Shown in pieces: positions 47,181 through 55,313 of a stretch of DNA of 64,000 nt (the first letter of the stretch is position 1; every line of letters starts with the position of its first letter). The stretch is taken from the NCBI RefSeq assembly GCF_030264295.1, contig NZ_CP127173.1, positions 9,183,501 to 9,247,500 of the forward strand, given 5' to 3'. The DNA comes from Amycolatopsis nalaikhensis. Lineage in GTDB: Bacteria; Actinomycetota; Actinomycetes; Mycobacteriales; Pseudonocardiaceae. Under the pieces are notes generated by a model, which was given only the letters and a program-made list of their open reading frames with translations, did no database searches and was not told the origin of the DNA. The position numbers and the translations under genes were made by a program.

Positions 47181-48101
47181 GTGGGCGACGAGCCCTTCAC
47201 GCACCCGGCGTTGTTCTACGCGGATGACGCCGAGTACCTGGCCGGGACCGTGCCGTTCGTGTGGAGTGGCCTCGCCGCCGGGGAGCCGGTGGCCGTCGCC
47301 GTGCCCGGGCCGAACCTCGACCTGCTGCGGCGGGAGCTCGGCGGGGACGCCGACCGCGTGCAGCTGCTCGACATGACCGAAGCCGGGCGCAACCCCGGGC
47401 GCATCATCCCCGGCGTGCTGCGGGCCTTCGCCGACGCGCACCCCGGCCGTCCGGTGCGGATCATCGGCGAGCCGATCTGGGCCGCGCGGTCGGACGTCGA
47501 ATACCCCGCCTGCGTCCAGCACGAAGCCCTCATCAACCTCGCTTTCGCCGGCCGGGACGCGACGATCCTCTGCCCCTACGACGTCAAGGCGCTCGACCCG
47601 GTCGTCCTCGCCGACGCCGAGGCCACGCACCCCGTCCTGATCGACGGCGCCGGGAGCCGCACCAGCACCGCCTACGCGCCCGAGGACGTCGTCGCGCGCT
47701 ACAACCTGCCGCTGGACGTGCCGGAGCGGGGCTTCGTCTTCGCGCTGCCGAACACCTCGGACCTCGCCGCGGCCCGGGCGCTGGCTCACGTCCACGCCCG
47801 CGCCGGGGGCCTCTCCCCCGACCGGGTCGCCGACGTCGAGGTGGTCGTCACCGAACTGCTGTCCAACAGCGTCGAACACGGCAGCGGGTCCGGCACGGTC
47901 CGGTTCTGGTGCGACGAAACCGGGTTCGTCTGCGAGGTCCACGACCACGGCACGCTCACCGACCCGCTGGCCGGGCGCCACCCCGCGACGCCGCTGCAGC
48001 ACCGCGGCCGCGGCCTGCTGCTCGTCAACCACCTCGCGGACCTCGTGCGCCTGCACACCGGCGAGCACGGCACGACGTTCCGCGCGTACTTCCGGCCCTG
48101 A
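47181..48101 (+). CDS. MEDS-domain anti-sigma regulatory kinase-like protein
   Basis: A 306-aa protein from GTG 47181 with AAGGAG at 47170-47175; the longer upstream frame is a shadow. Residues 1-180 form a MEDS/DcmR-type sensory domain (HPALFYADDAEYLAGTVPFVWSGLAAGEPVAVAVPGPNLDLL, RIIGEPIWAARSDVEYPACVQHEALINLAFAG). Residues 195-306 form an RsbW-like HATPase (VADVEVVVTELLSNSVEHGSGSGTVRFWCDETGFVCEVHDHG, GRGLLLVNHLADLVRLH). Such proteins act as anti-sigma or switch kinases that bind ATP and respond to a sensed signal. It is convergent with a STAS protein, a natural partner in a partner-switching module. Confidence 0.9.
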   Translation: MGDEPFTHPALFYADDAEYLAGTVPFVWSGLAAGEPVAVAVPGPNLDLLRRELGGDADRVQLLDMTEAGRNPGRIIPGVLRAFADAHPGRPVRIIGEPIWAARSDVEYPACVQHEALINLAFAGRDATILCPYDVKALDPVVLADAEATHPVLIDGAGSRTSTAYAPEDVVARYNLPLDVPERGFVFALPNTSDLAAARALAHVHARAGGLSPDRVADVEVVVTELLSNSVEHGSGSGTVRFWCDETGFVCEVHDHGTLTDPLAGRHPATPLQHRGRGLLLVNHLADLVRLHTGEHGTTFRAYFRP

Positions 48102-48119
48102 TCGCGGCGGGCGACGCGG

Positions 48120-48545
48120 TCAGCCCTGCGCCGGGATCTCCGTCGCGCGCTCCCAGCCGGACGGCAACCTGCTCACGTTCAGCGCGTGGTCGAGCCCGCT
48201 GGCCGACAGGGCCCGGCGGACGATGCGGTTTTCGCCGGCGACGATCCGGAGGGTGGCGTTCTCCCGGACCGTGCGGACCTGGATGTCGGCGAGCACGGCC
48301 AGCCCGGCGTCGTCGAGGAAGTCGACCTCGGACACGTCGAGCACGAGGACCGGGAACCGCCGGTGCGCCCACGTGCTCAGCGCGGAGCGGAGCTGGGGCG
48401 CGCTGTCTTCGTCGAGGGCACCGCGGATCCGGACCATGACCGCGCCGAAGTACGGGCGGATCACCTGGATGTCGAACGCGCTGCGGTGCGCTCGCTCGGA
48501 CGGCGTAACGGGGATCGCCGTCGCGGGGGGATGGACGACTAACAT
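48120..48545 (-). CDS. STAS-domain anti-sigma factor antagonist
   Basis: A 141-aa protein from ATG 48545. The STAS fold is clear: GAVMVRIRGALDEDSAPQLRSALSTWAHRRFPVLVLDVSEVDFLDDAGLAVLADIQVRTVRENATLRIVAGENRIVRRALSASGLDHAL. The usual phospho-acceptor position (SEVDFLDSxGL) has Asp-Ala (FLDDAGL) instead of Ser, so it may not be switched by phosphorylation, or uses another residue. It sits tail-to-tail with the MEDS/HATPase protein, 18 bp apart, and the two may interact (inference). Confidence 0.9.
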   Translation of the reverse strand: MLVVHPPATAIPVTPSERAHRSAFDIQVIRPYFGAVMVRIRGALDEDSAPQLRSALSTWAHRRFPVLVLDVSEVDFLDDAGLAVLADIQVRTVRENATLRIVAGENRIVRRALSASGLDHALNVSRLPSGWERATEIPAQG

Positions 48546-48854
48546 CTGAACACGCCTTCGTTCGCGGATGCTGTGACGAACGGGCCTCACCCGGCCCGCC
48601 CGAGCGCCGGCAAAAGTCTGTGGGGGAAGCGGCGTTCCTGCTGAACCGCACTTCGCAGCGTAGCCCTTGATCCAAACGGCGCAACCCCGCCAACGGCCGA
48701 ACCCCGCACGTCCGCACGAGGGTCGCCCGTTCGCCGGTCAAACCACCCTTCCGGGTGACCCCGCGGTTTTCTTGACAGCGACGGCACCCTCGCGCATCCT
48801 GGTCTATATCAGGTTTCCTTATATAGACCCCGTGCGCGAAGGAGCCGAACCGCC
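48546..48854. promoter_or_regulatory. Promoter and large palindromic operator before the acyl-CoA ligase operon
   Basis: This 309-bp gene-free stretch is plain GC-rich DNA up to about 48760, then becomes AT-richer. A -35 TTGACA lies at 48772-48777, with a CATCCT -10-like hexamer at 48795-48800 after 17 bp. Immediately downstream GGTCTATAT (48801-48809) pairs perfectly with ATATAGACC (48821-48829) around 11 bp. The dyad covers the expected transcription start, ideal for repression. GAAGGAG precedes the GTG start at 48855. No regulator gene for it is adjacent. Confidence 0.75.
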
Positions 48855-50423
48855 GTGACCCGATCCCCCGGCCCCGCCGACTTCGGCCTGGGCAGCTGGC
48901 CCGCGCGGCGGGCCCGGATCTCCCCCGGCCGCCCCGCGCTCGTGCGCGACGGCCGCACGCTCACCCACGCCGGGCTCGCGGACCGCGTCGACCGGCTGGC
49001 CGGCGCGCTGACCCGGCTCGGCGTGCGCCCCGGCGACCGCGTCGCCTACCTCGGCGTCAACGACATCAGCGTGTTCGAGACGCTCTTCGCCACCGCCCGC
49101 CGCGGCGCCGTCTTCGTGCCCCTCAACTACCGGCTCTCCGGCGCGGAAATCCGGTACATGCTCGAGGACAGCGGTGCGTCGGTCCTCGTACACAGCCCGG
49201 ACGCCGACGACCTCCTCGCGGCGGCCGCTCCCCTGCCGGAGACGCTGCGGCACGTCGTCGCGACTAACCCGGCGTCGTGCCCCGCCGACGGGCTGGACTT
49301 CGAAGCCGAGCTCGCCGCGGCCGGCCCGGCGCCGGAAACCGCGGTGCGGCTGGAAGATCCGTGCCTGCTGCTCTACACCTCCGGCACCACCGGACGGCCG
49401 AAGGCCGCGGTCCTCACCCACGGCAACCTCACCTGGAACACGGTCAACCAGCTCGCCCACCTCGACGTCCTGAGCACGGACAAGGCGCTGTGCATCGCGC
49501 CGCTGTTCCACTGCGTCGGCCTCGGCCAGATCACCCTGCCGACGCTGTTCAAGGGCGGCAGCGTCGAGCCGGTCGCGAAGTTCGACCCCGGCGCGATCCT
49601 CGGCCGGATCGGCGAAGCCGGGATCACCAGCTTCTCCGCGGTGCCCACGATGCTCGAGATGATGTGCCGCCACGAATCCTGGGACGACACCGACCTGAGC
49701 TCGCTGACCTGCGTGCTCTACGGCGGCTCGCCGGTGGCCGAGCGCGTCGCCCGCGCGTGGCTCGACCGGGGTGTGAAACTCCTTCAGGGCTACGGCATGA
49801 CCGAAGCCGCGCCCGGGGTCACCATGGCCACCCACGACGGCACGCTGGACCACCCGGTCGCCGCCGGGGTGCCGCACTTCTTCACCGACGTCGCCGCGCT
49901 CGGGCCGGACCTCGCCCCGGCCCCGCTCGGGGCGGAGCCCGCCGAGCTGCTGGTGCGCGGCCCGCACGTCTTCGGCGGCTACTGGGACCGGCCCGAGGAA
50001 AGCGCCGCGAGCTTCGTCGAGGACGAGTGGTTCCGCACCGGCGACGTCGTCCGCGTCGAGGAGGACGGCTGGGCGCACGTCGTCGACCGGGTCAAGGACC
50101 TGATCATCTCCGGCGGGGAGAACGTCTACCCCGCCGAGATCGAAGCCGTCGCCGCCCGGCTCGACGAGGTCGACTCGTGCGCCGTCGTGGGCGTGCCGGA
50201 CGAGCGCTGGGGCGAGGCCGGCGCCGCGTTCGTCGTCCTGCGGCCCGGTGCCCGGCTGGACGCGGCCGCCTTCCGCGCCCACCTGGAACGCCACCTCGCC
50301 CGCTACAAGATCCCGAAACACGTCCAGTTCACCGAAACCCTGCCCCGCAACGCCACCGGCAAGATCCGGCGCGTCGAACTGCGCGCCCTCGCCACCGCGA
50401 CCTTCTCGAACGGACCCGCATGA
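48855..50423 (+). CDS. Acyl-CoA synthetase (AMP-forming ligase)
   Basis: A 522-aa ANL-superfamily enzyme from GTG 48855. The P-loop-like LLLYTSGTTGRPKAAVLTHGN, LQGYGMTEAAPG, the acyl-adenylate motif WFRTGDVVRVEEDGW, and the hinge/Lys end VDRVKDLIISGGENVYPAEIE…LPRNATGKIRR are all present. It activates a carboxylic acid to its CoA ester with ATP. Medium-chain or branched substrates are typical of this fadD-like group. It is first in a five-gene operon; the next gene overlaps by 4 bp (ATGA). Confidence 0.93.
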   Translation: MTRSPGPADFGLGSWPARRARISPGRPALVRDGRTLTHAGLADRVDRLAGALTRLGVRPGDRVAYLGVNDISVFETLFATARRGAVFVPLNYRLSGAEIRYMLEDSGASVLVHSPDADDLLAAAAPLPETLRHVVATNPASCPADGLDFEAELAAAGPAPETAVRLEDPCLLLYTSGTTGRPKAAVLTHGNLTWNTVNQLAHLDVLSTDKALCIAPLFHCVGLGQITLPTLFKGGSVEPVAKFDPGAILGRIGEAGITSFSAVPTMLEMMCRHESWDDTDLSSLTCVLYGGSPVAERVARAWLDRGVKLLQGYGMTEAAPGVTMATHDGTLDHPVAAGVPHFFTDVAALGPDLAPAPLGAEPAELLVRGPHVFGGYWDRPEESAASFVEDEWFRTGDVVRVEEDGWAHVVDRVKDLIISGGENVYPAEIEAVAARLDEVDSCAVVGVPDERWGEAGAAFVVLRPGARLDAAAFRAHLERHLARYKIPKHVQFTETLPRNATGKIRRVELRALATATFSNGPA

Positions 50424-51196
50424 CCGCCGCTTTCCTGCCCCACTCCCTGCGCCTCGAGCTGCGCGACGACATCGCCGTGCTGCGGCTTTCGCGCCCGGAG
50501 AAGCGCAACGCGCTCGACGACGCCACCGTCCTCGGCCTCGAGGCGTTCTTCGGCGCGCCGCCCCGCGAGGTGAAGGCCGTCGTGCTCGCCGCCGACGGCG
50601 ACCACTTCTCCGCCGGACTCGACCTGGCCGAGCTCACCGACCGCGACGCGTTCGAGGGCCTGGAGCACTCGATGATGTGGCACCGCGCGTTCGAGCGGCT
50701 CGAACGCGGGCGGGTCCCGGTGGTCGCCGTGCTCAAGGGCGCGGTCGTCGGCGGCGGCCTGGAGCTGGCGGCCGCCGCGCACATCCGCGTCGCCGAGCCG
50801 TCGGCGTTCTACGCGCTGCCCGAGGGCCAGCGCGGCCTGTTCGTCGGCGGCGGCGCGTCGGTGCGGGTGCCGCGGCTGATCGGCGCGCACCGGATGGCCG
50901 ACATGATGCTCACCGGCCGCGTCCTCGACGCCGCCGAGGGCCACGCCGCCGGGCTGTCGCACTACCTCGTCGACGACGGTCTCGAGCATGCGGTCGACCT
51001 GGCCCGCAAGATCGCCGGGAACTCGCCGATCACGAACTTCGCCGTGCTGCAGGCCCTTCCCCGGATCGCCGAGGCGAACCCGGCCGAGGGCTATCTGATG
51101 GAGGCCCTCATGGCCGCGGTGGCCAGCGGCAGTGCCGAAGCGAAGGAGCGGATGCAGGCTTTCCTGGACAAGCGCGCGGGGAAGGTCGGCCGATGA
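50420..51196 (+). CDS. Enoyl-CoA hydratase/isomerase (crotonase) family protein
   Basis: A 258-aa crotonase-fold protein. The oxyanion-hole segments are VVLAADGDHFSAGLDLAELTDR and VLKGAVVGGGLELAAAAHIRVAEPSAFYALPE; the latter position normally holds one catalytic Glu, here GQRGLFVGGGASVRVPRL. RPEKRNALDDATV is the CoA-binding start. It may hydrate or isomerise an enoyl-CoA produced from the ligase product. It starts at ATG 50420 and overlaps the next gene by 4 bp. Confidence 0.92.
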   Translation: MTAAFLPHSLRLELRDDIAVLRLSRPEKRNALDDATVLGLEAFFGAPPREVKAVVLAADGDHFSAGLDLAELTDRDAFEGLEHSMMWHRAFERLERGRVPVVAVLKGAVVGGGLELAAAAHIRVAEPSAFYALPEGQRGLFVGGGASVRVPRLIGAHRMADMMLTGRVLDAAEGHAAGLSHYLVDDGLEHAVDLARKIAGNSPITNFAVLQALPRIAEANPAEGYLMEALMAAVASGSAEAKERMQAFLDKRAGKVGR

Positions 51197-53091
51197 CCGC
51201 GGAGGGCACCGAGATCGGCCGGTACCTGGACTGGCTCGCCCGGGAGCGCGGCCGCGAGTTCGACGGCTATGCCGCACTGCACCGCTGGTCGGTGACCGAC
51301 CTCGACGGCTTCTGGTCGTCGATCAAGGACTTCTTCGGCGTGCGCTTCCACTCCCCCGCCCGCGCGGTCGTCCCGGACCGGCGGATGCCGGGCACCGAGT
51401 GGTTCCCCGGCGCGACCCTCAACTACGCCGAGCACGCCCTGTCCCACCGGCCCGACGACGAGATCGCCGTCATCGGCTACGCGCAGACCCGCCCGCGCAC
51501 CGAGCTGACCTGGGGACAGCTGCGCGACCAGGTGGCTCAGGTGCGGGCCGGGCTCATGCGGCTCGGGGTCGGCCGCGGCGACCGCGTCGTGGCGTACCTG
51601 CCGAACATCCCGGAAACCGTGGTCGCCTACCTCGCGGTGGCGAGCCTCGGCGCGATCTGGGCGTCGTGCGCGCCGGAGTTCGGGGCCCGCTCGGTGCTCG
51701 ACCGGTTCGGCCAGATCGAGCCGCGGGTGCTGCTGACCGTCTCCGGCTACCGCTACGGCGCCAAGGACGTCGACCGCCGCGAAGAGGTCGCCGCGATCCG
51801 CGCGGGCCTGCCGACCGTCGAGCACGTCGTCCACGTCCCCTACGGCGAGCATGACCTCCCGGACACCGTCGCCTGGGCCGACCTGCTGACCGAGCGCGCG
51901 CCCGGGTTCGAGCCGGTCGGGTTCGCGCACCCGTTGTGCGTGCTGTTCTCCTCCGGCACCACCGGCAAGCCGAAGGCGATCGTGCACGGCCACGGCGGGA
52001 TCCTGCTGGAGCACCTCAAGAACCACGGCCTGAGCTGGGACCTGCGCCCCGGCGACCGGATGCTGTGGTTCTCCACCACGGCCTGGATGATGTGGAACGC
52101 CCTCGTCTCGGGGCTGCTCACCGGCGCGTCGATCGTGCTGGTCGACGGCAACCCGCTGCACCCGGACCTGGCCTGGCAGTGGCGGCTCGCCGCGGAGACC
52201 CGCGCGACGCTGATGGGCGCGAGCCCGGGTTTCCTGATGGCGTGCCGGAAAGCGGGCCTCGACCCGGCGGCGGAGTTCGACCTCTCGGCCCTGCGCCAGC
52301 TCGGGGCGGCGGGCAGCCCGCTGCCCGCCGAGGGCTACCACTGGGTCCGCGACGTCTTCGGCCCGGACGTGCTGCTCAACGTCGGCAGCGGCGGCACCGA
52401 CGTGTGCAGCGGGATCGTCCAGGGCGGCCCGCTGCAGCCGGTCCGGGCGGGCGAGATCTCCGGGCCCTGCCTCGGCGTCGACGCGAAGGCGTTCGACGAG
52501 CACGGCCACGAGGTCGTCGGTGAGCTGGGCGAACTGGTGATCACCGCGCCGATGCCGTCGATGCCGGTCGGGTTCTGGGGCGACGACACCGGCGAGCGCT
52601 ACCGCGAGACGTACTTCTCGACCTACCCCGGCGTCTGGCGCCACGGCGACTGGATCCGGTTCACCCCCGAGGGCGGCTGCGTCATCGCCGGCCGCTCGGA
52701 CGCCACCCTCAACCGCGGCGGGGTTCGGCTCGGCACCGCCGAGTTCTACGCCGTGGTCGAGGAGCTGCCGGAAGTCGAGGACTCGCTGGTCGTGCACCTC
52801 GAAGACCCGGCTGGCGGCAACGGCGACCTGCGGCTGTTCGTCGTCCTGCGCGACGCCGTCCTGGACGCGCCGCTGCGCGAGAAGATCGCGGCGGCGTTGA
52901 AGAGCGCGCTGTCCCCGCGGCACGTGCCGGACACGATCACCGCCGTCCCGGTGATCCCCCGCAACCGCACCGGGAAGAAACTGGAGCTGCCCGTGAAGAA
53001 ACTCCTGCTCGGCGCCCGGCCGGCGGACGTCGTCGGCATCGACGTCCTGGCCGATCCCACCGCGCTGGACCACTTCGGGGCACGCGCATGA
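51193..53091 (+). CDS. Acetoacetate-CoA ligase
   Basis: A 632-aa ANL enzyme close to acetyl-/acetoacetyl-CoA synthetases. The N-terminal cap ends VRFHSPARAVVPDRRMPGTEWFPGATLNYAEHAL, typical of AcsA-type acetoacetyl-CoA synthetase. CVLFSSGTTGKPKAIVHGHGGILLEHLKNHGLSWDL, MLWFSTTAWMMWN, GSGGTDVCSG, WRHGDWIRFTPEGGCVIAGRSDATLNRGGVRLGTAEFY and IPRNRTGKKLELPVKKLL all match. It activates acetoacetate, so the operon probably ends in acetoacetate recovered as acetoacetyl-CoA. It overlaps both neighbours by 4 bp. Confidence 0.94.
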   Translation: MTAEGTEIGRYLDWLARERGREFDGYAALHRWSVTDLDGFWSSIKDFFGVRFHSPARAVVPDRRMPGTEWFPGATLNYAEHALSHRPDDEIAVIGYAQTRPRTELTWGQLRDQVAQVRAGLMRLGVGRGDRVVAYLPNIPETVVAYLAVASLGAIWASCAPEFGARSVLDRFGQIEPRVLLTVSGYRYGAKDVDRREEVAAIRAGLPTVEHVVHVPYGEHDLPDTVAWADLLTERAPGFEPVGFAHPLCVLFSSGTTGKPKAIVHGHGGILLEHLKNHGLSWDLRPGDRMLWFSTTAWMMWNALVSGLLTGASIVLVDGNPLHPDLAWQWRLAAETRATLMGASPGFLMACRKAGLDPAAEFDLSALRQLGAAGSPLPAEGYHWVRDVFGPDVLLNVGSGGTDVCSGIVQGGPLQPVRAGEISGPCLGVDAKAFDEHGHEVVGELGELVITAPMPSMPVGFWGDDTGERYRETYFSTYPGVWRHGDWIRFTPEGGCVIAGRSDATLNRGGVRLGTAEFYAVVEELPEVEDSLVVHLEDPAGGNGDLRLFVVLRDAVLDAPLREKIAAALKSALSPRHVPDTITAVPVIPRNRTGKKLELPVKKLLLGARPADVVGIDVLADPTALDHFGARA

Positions 53092-53981
53092 GCACCGTCG
53101 CGGTCGTCGGCACCGGCGTGATCGGGGCGAGCTGGGCCGCCCTGTTCCTCGCCCGCGGCCTCGACGTCGTCGCGACCGATCCGGCGCCCGACGCCGAGGA
53201 GCGGCTGCGCGGCGCGCTCGAAGGCACGCCGACCGATCGGCTGCGGTTCGTCGCGGACGCGGGCGAAGCGGCCGCCGCCGCGGACTTCGTCCAGGAGAAC
53301 GGCCCGGAACGCGAGGACGTCAAGCACGCGCTGTTCGCCGTCCTCGACGAAGCCGCGCGGCCGGACGTGGTCCTGGCGAGCAGCTCGTCCGGGCTGCTGC
53401 CGAGCGCGATCGCCCGCGGGTGCCCGCGCCACCCGGAGCGGGTCGTCGTCGGGCACCCGTTCAACCCGCCGCACCTGATCCCGCTCGTCGAGGTCGTGCC
53501 CGGCCGCGACACCGCGCCCGAGGTCGTCGACCGGGCCGTGGCGTTCTACACCTCGGTCGGCAAACGCCCGATCCGGCTCACGCGGGAGGTGCCCGGCCAC
53601 ATCGCGAACCGGCTGCAGGCCGCGCTGTGGCAGGAGGCGTATTCGCTGGTTGAGCGCGGGATCGCGACGGTCGCCGACGTCGACACCGCGATCGCGTACG
53701 GGCCCGGGCTGCGCTGGGCCGTGCTCGGCCCGTTCCTCAACCAGCACCTCTCCGGCGGGCCGGGTGGGCTCGCGCACGTGCTGGCCCACCTCGGCCCGCC
53801 CACCGAAGAGTGGTGGCGCGACCTCGGCCGCGTCCACCTGACCCCGGAGCTGGCCGAAACGCTCTGCGCCGGGGTCGCCGCCGAACTGGACGGCACCGAC
53901 GACGCCCGGCTCGTCGCTGCGCGCGACGCCGTCCTCGACCGCCTGCTGGCCGCCAAGGCCGCGCAGCCCGACCTGCCCTGA
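53088..53981 (+). CDS. 3-hydroxyacyl-CoA / L-carnitine-type dehydrogenase
   Basis: A 297-aa NAD-dependent dehydrogenase. It has a Rossmann start VAVVGTGVIGASWAALFLARGLDVVATDP, the LASSSSGLLPSAIARGCPRHPERVVVGHPFNPPHLIPLVEVVPG active-site region with catalytic His, and REVPGHIANRLQAALWQEAYSLVERGIATVADVDTAIAYGPGLRWAVLGPF. The last segment is characteristic of the lambda-crystallin/L-carnitine dehydrogenase subgroup rather than the fatty-acid oxidation enzymes. Together with the acetoacetate-CoA ligase it suggests oxidation of a 3-hydroxy acid whose product decays to acetoacetate or a 3-keto acid (inference). Confidence 0.9.
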   Translation: MSTVAVVGTGVIGASWAALFLARGLDVVATDPAPDAEERLRGALEGTPTDRLRFVADAGEAAAAADFVQENGPEREDVKHALFAVLDEAARPDVVLASSSSGLLPSAIARGCPRHPERVVVGHPFNPPHLIPLVEVVPGRDTAPEVVDRAVAFYTSVGKRPIRLTREVPGHIANRLQAALWQEAYSLVERGIATVADVDTAIAYGPGLRWAVLGPFLNQHLSGGPGGLAHVLAHLGPPTEEWWRDLGRVHLTPELAETLCAGVAAELDGTDDARLVAARDAVLDRLLAAKAAQPDLP

Positions 53982-53994
53982 CCCTGGAGAACCC

Positions 53995-54861
53995 GTGGAC
54001 CTTTCCGCACTGACCGCCATCGACGTCCACACCCACGTGGAGCAAGACGGCCACGGCTGTTTCGCGCTCGACCAGGAACTGCTGGACGCGTCGGCGAAGT
54101 ACTTCCGCGCCGACCAGGACCGCACGCCGACGGTGGCCGCGATCGCCGAGCACTACCGGGCCCGCAAGATGGCGGCCGTCGTCTTCACGGTCGAGGCGCC
54201 GGCCGCGACCGGGCACCCCGCGCTGTCGAGCGAGGAGATCGCCGACGCGGCCGCCGAGCACGCGGACGTGCTCATCCCGTTCGGCTCGGTGGACCCGCAC
54301 GCCGGGAAGGCGGCGGTGCGCCGCGCCCGGCGGCTGGTGACCGAACACGGCGTGCGCGGGTTCAAGTTCCACCCGAGCCTGCAGGCGTTCGAGCCGAACG
54401 ACGTCCGCCACTACCCGCTGTACGAGGCGATCCAGGAGCTGGGCGTCCCGGCGCTGTTCCACACGGGCCAGACCGGGATCGGCGCCGGGCTGCCGGGCGG
54501 GCACGGCATCAAGCTGCGTTATTCGAACCCGATGCTGCTCGACGACGTCGCCGCCGACTTTCCCGACCTGACGATCATCCTCGCGCACCCGTCGGTGCCG
54601 TGGCAGGACGAAGCGATCTCGGTGGCCACGCACAAGGCGAACGTGTACATCGACCTGTCGGGCTGGTCGCCGAAGTACTTCCCGCCGCAACTGGTCCGCG
54701 CGGCGAACTCGCTGCTCAAGCGGAAGGTGCTGTTCGGCTCCGACTTCCCGGTCATCACCCCGGACCGCTGGCTCGCCGACTTCGCCGCGCTGGACCTCAA
54801 GGACGAGGTGCGCCCGCTGATCCTCAAGGACAACGCCGTCCGGGTACTCGGCCTCGCGTAA
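53995..54861 (+). CDS. Amidohydrolase 2 (ACMSD-like) family protein
   Basis: A 288-aa TIM-barrel protein from GTG 53995. The metal motif is IDVHTHVEQDGHGCFALDQELL. VRGFKFHPSLQAFEPND, PALFHTGQTGIGAGLPGGHGIKLRYSNPMLLDDVAADFPDLTIILAHPSVPWQDEAI and KVLFGSDFPVITPDRWLADFA follow the amidohydrolase_2 pattern (second His in FHTG, third in AHPS, Asp in GSDFP). Members are decarboxylases or lactone/ester hydrolases. It is the last gene of the CoA-ester operon, 13 bp after the dehydrogenase. It may decarboxylate a beta-keto acid intermediate, though this is only inferred. Confidence 0.88.
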   Translation: MDLSALTAIDVHTHVEQDGHGCFALDQELLDASAKYFRADQDRTPTVAAIAEHYRARKMAAVVFTVEAPAATGHPALSSEEIADAAAEHADVLIPFGSVDPHAGKAAVRRARRLVTEHGVRGFKFHPSLQAFEPNDVRHYPLYEAIQELGVPALFHTGQTGIGAGLPGGHGIKLRYSNPMLLDDVAADFPDLTIILAHPSVPWQDEAISVATHKANVYIDLSGWSPKYFPPQLVRAANSLLKRKVLFGSDFPVITPDRWLADFAALDLKDEVRPLILKDNAVRVLGLA

Positions 54862-54927
54862 AGGTTTGCCCGGCCCGCGCACGGGCACCCGTCGGGCCTG
54901 GTCCTTTCCGGGAGGAGGCAGGCAACC

Positions 54928-55140
54928 GTGGCCGAGGGCGACGTGCACACCTATTTCGAGGACGGGCTGTGGAAGAACCGGGTCGAGGGGGGCAGCAGGG
55001 CGTCCAACACATCGCCCCGCCGCACGGACGCGGTGCTGTCCGGCCGCTCGATCGCGAAGAAGCGGCACGTCGGGCACGTGGTCCACAAGGCGGACGGCGA
55101 GGTGGAGACCGAGCGTGACTACCGGCGGACCCGCCCCTGA
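54928..55140 (+). CDS. DUF2188 small protein
   Basis: A 70-aa protein beginning GTG 54928 after GGGAGGAGG. It reads VHTYFEDGLWKNRVEGGSRASNTSPRRTDAVLSGRSIAKKRHVGHVVHKADGEVETERDY, the DUF2188 pattern (V-x-P-x-xxxWxV..eg...a......K.eAi..ar..A.......l.vH..dG.i....y). This small beta-alpha domain is common in actinobacteria, often in proteins upregulated in stress; the molecular function is unknown. It stands alone between the CoA operon and the HAD gene. Confidence 0.8.
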   Translation: MAEGDVHTYFEDGLWKNRVEGGSRASNTSPRRTDAVLSGRSIAKKRHVGHVVHKADGEVETERDYRRTRP

Positions 55141-55150
55141 CCGGCCGAGG

Positions 55151-55312
55151 TCATTCGGGCCTCATGCCACCGCGGTCCCCGTCGCGGTCGTCTTCCGGCG
55201 GGTTGTCGCCGGGGCGCGGCCGCTGGTCGCGGAAGGTCGGCTCGCGGTGCTCGTCGCCGAGATCCGCGCCCTCCGCCGTGAGAGGATCGAACCAGCCGCC
55301 GCCTGAATCCAC
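55151..55312 (-). CDS. Possible small acidic protein
   Basis: A 53-aa frame from GTG 55312: VDSGGGWFDPLTAEGADLGDEHREPTFRDQRPRPGDNPPEDDRDGDRGG… It is strongly acidic and polar with no hydrophobic core. The composition looks more like a real disordered protein than a shadow frame (shadow frames here are mostly Arg-rich), but its start is only 2 bp from the start of the divergent HAD gene, which leaves no room for separate ribosome-binding sites. A low-confidence gene. Confidence 0.3.
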   Translation of the reverse strand: MDSGGGWFDPLTAEGADLGDEHREPTFRDQRPRPGDNPPEDDRDGDRGGMRPE

Positions 55313-55313
55313 A

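Noticed and set aside
48855..54861. Natural-product (NRPS/PKS) adenylation cluster
   Set aside because: The two ANL enzymes are complete acyl-CoA or acetoacetyl-CoA ligases with the normal C-terminal GK motif; no carrier protein, condensation or ketosynthase domain is near.
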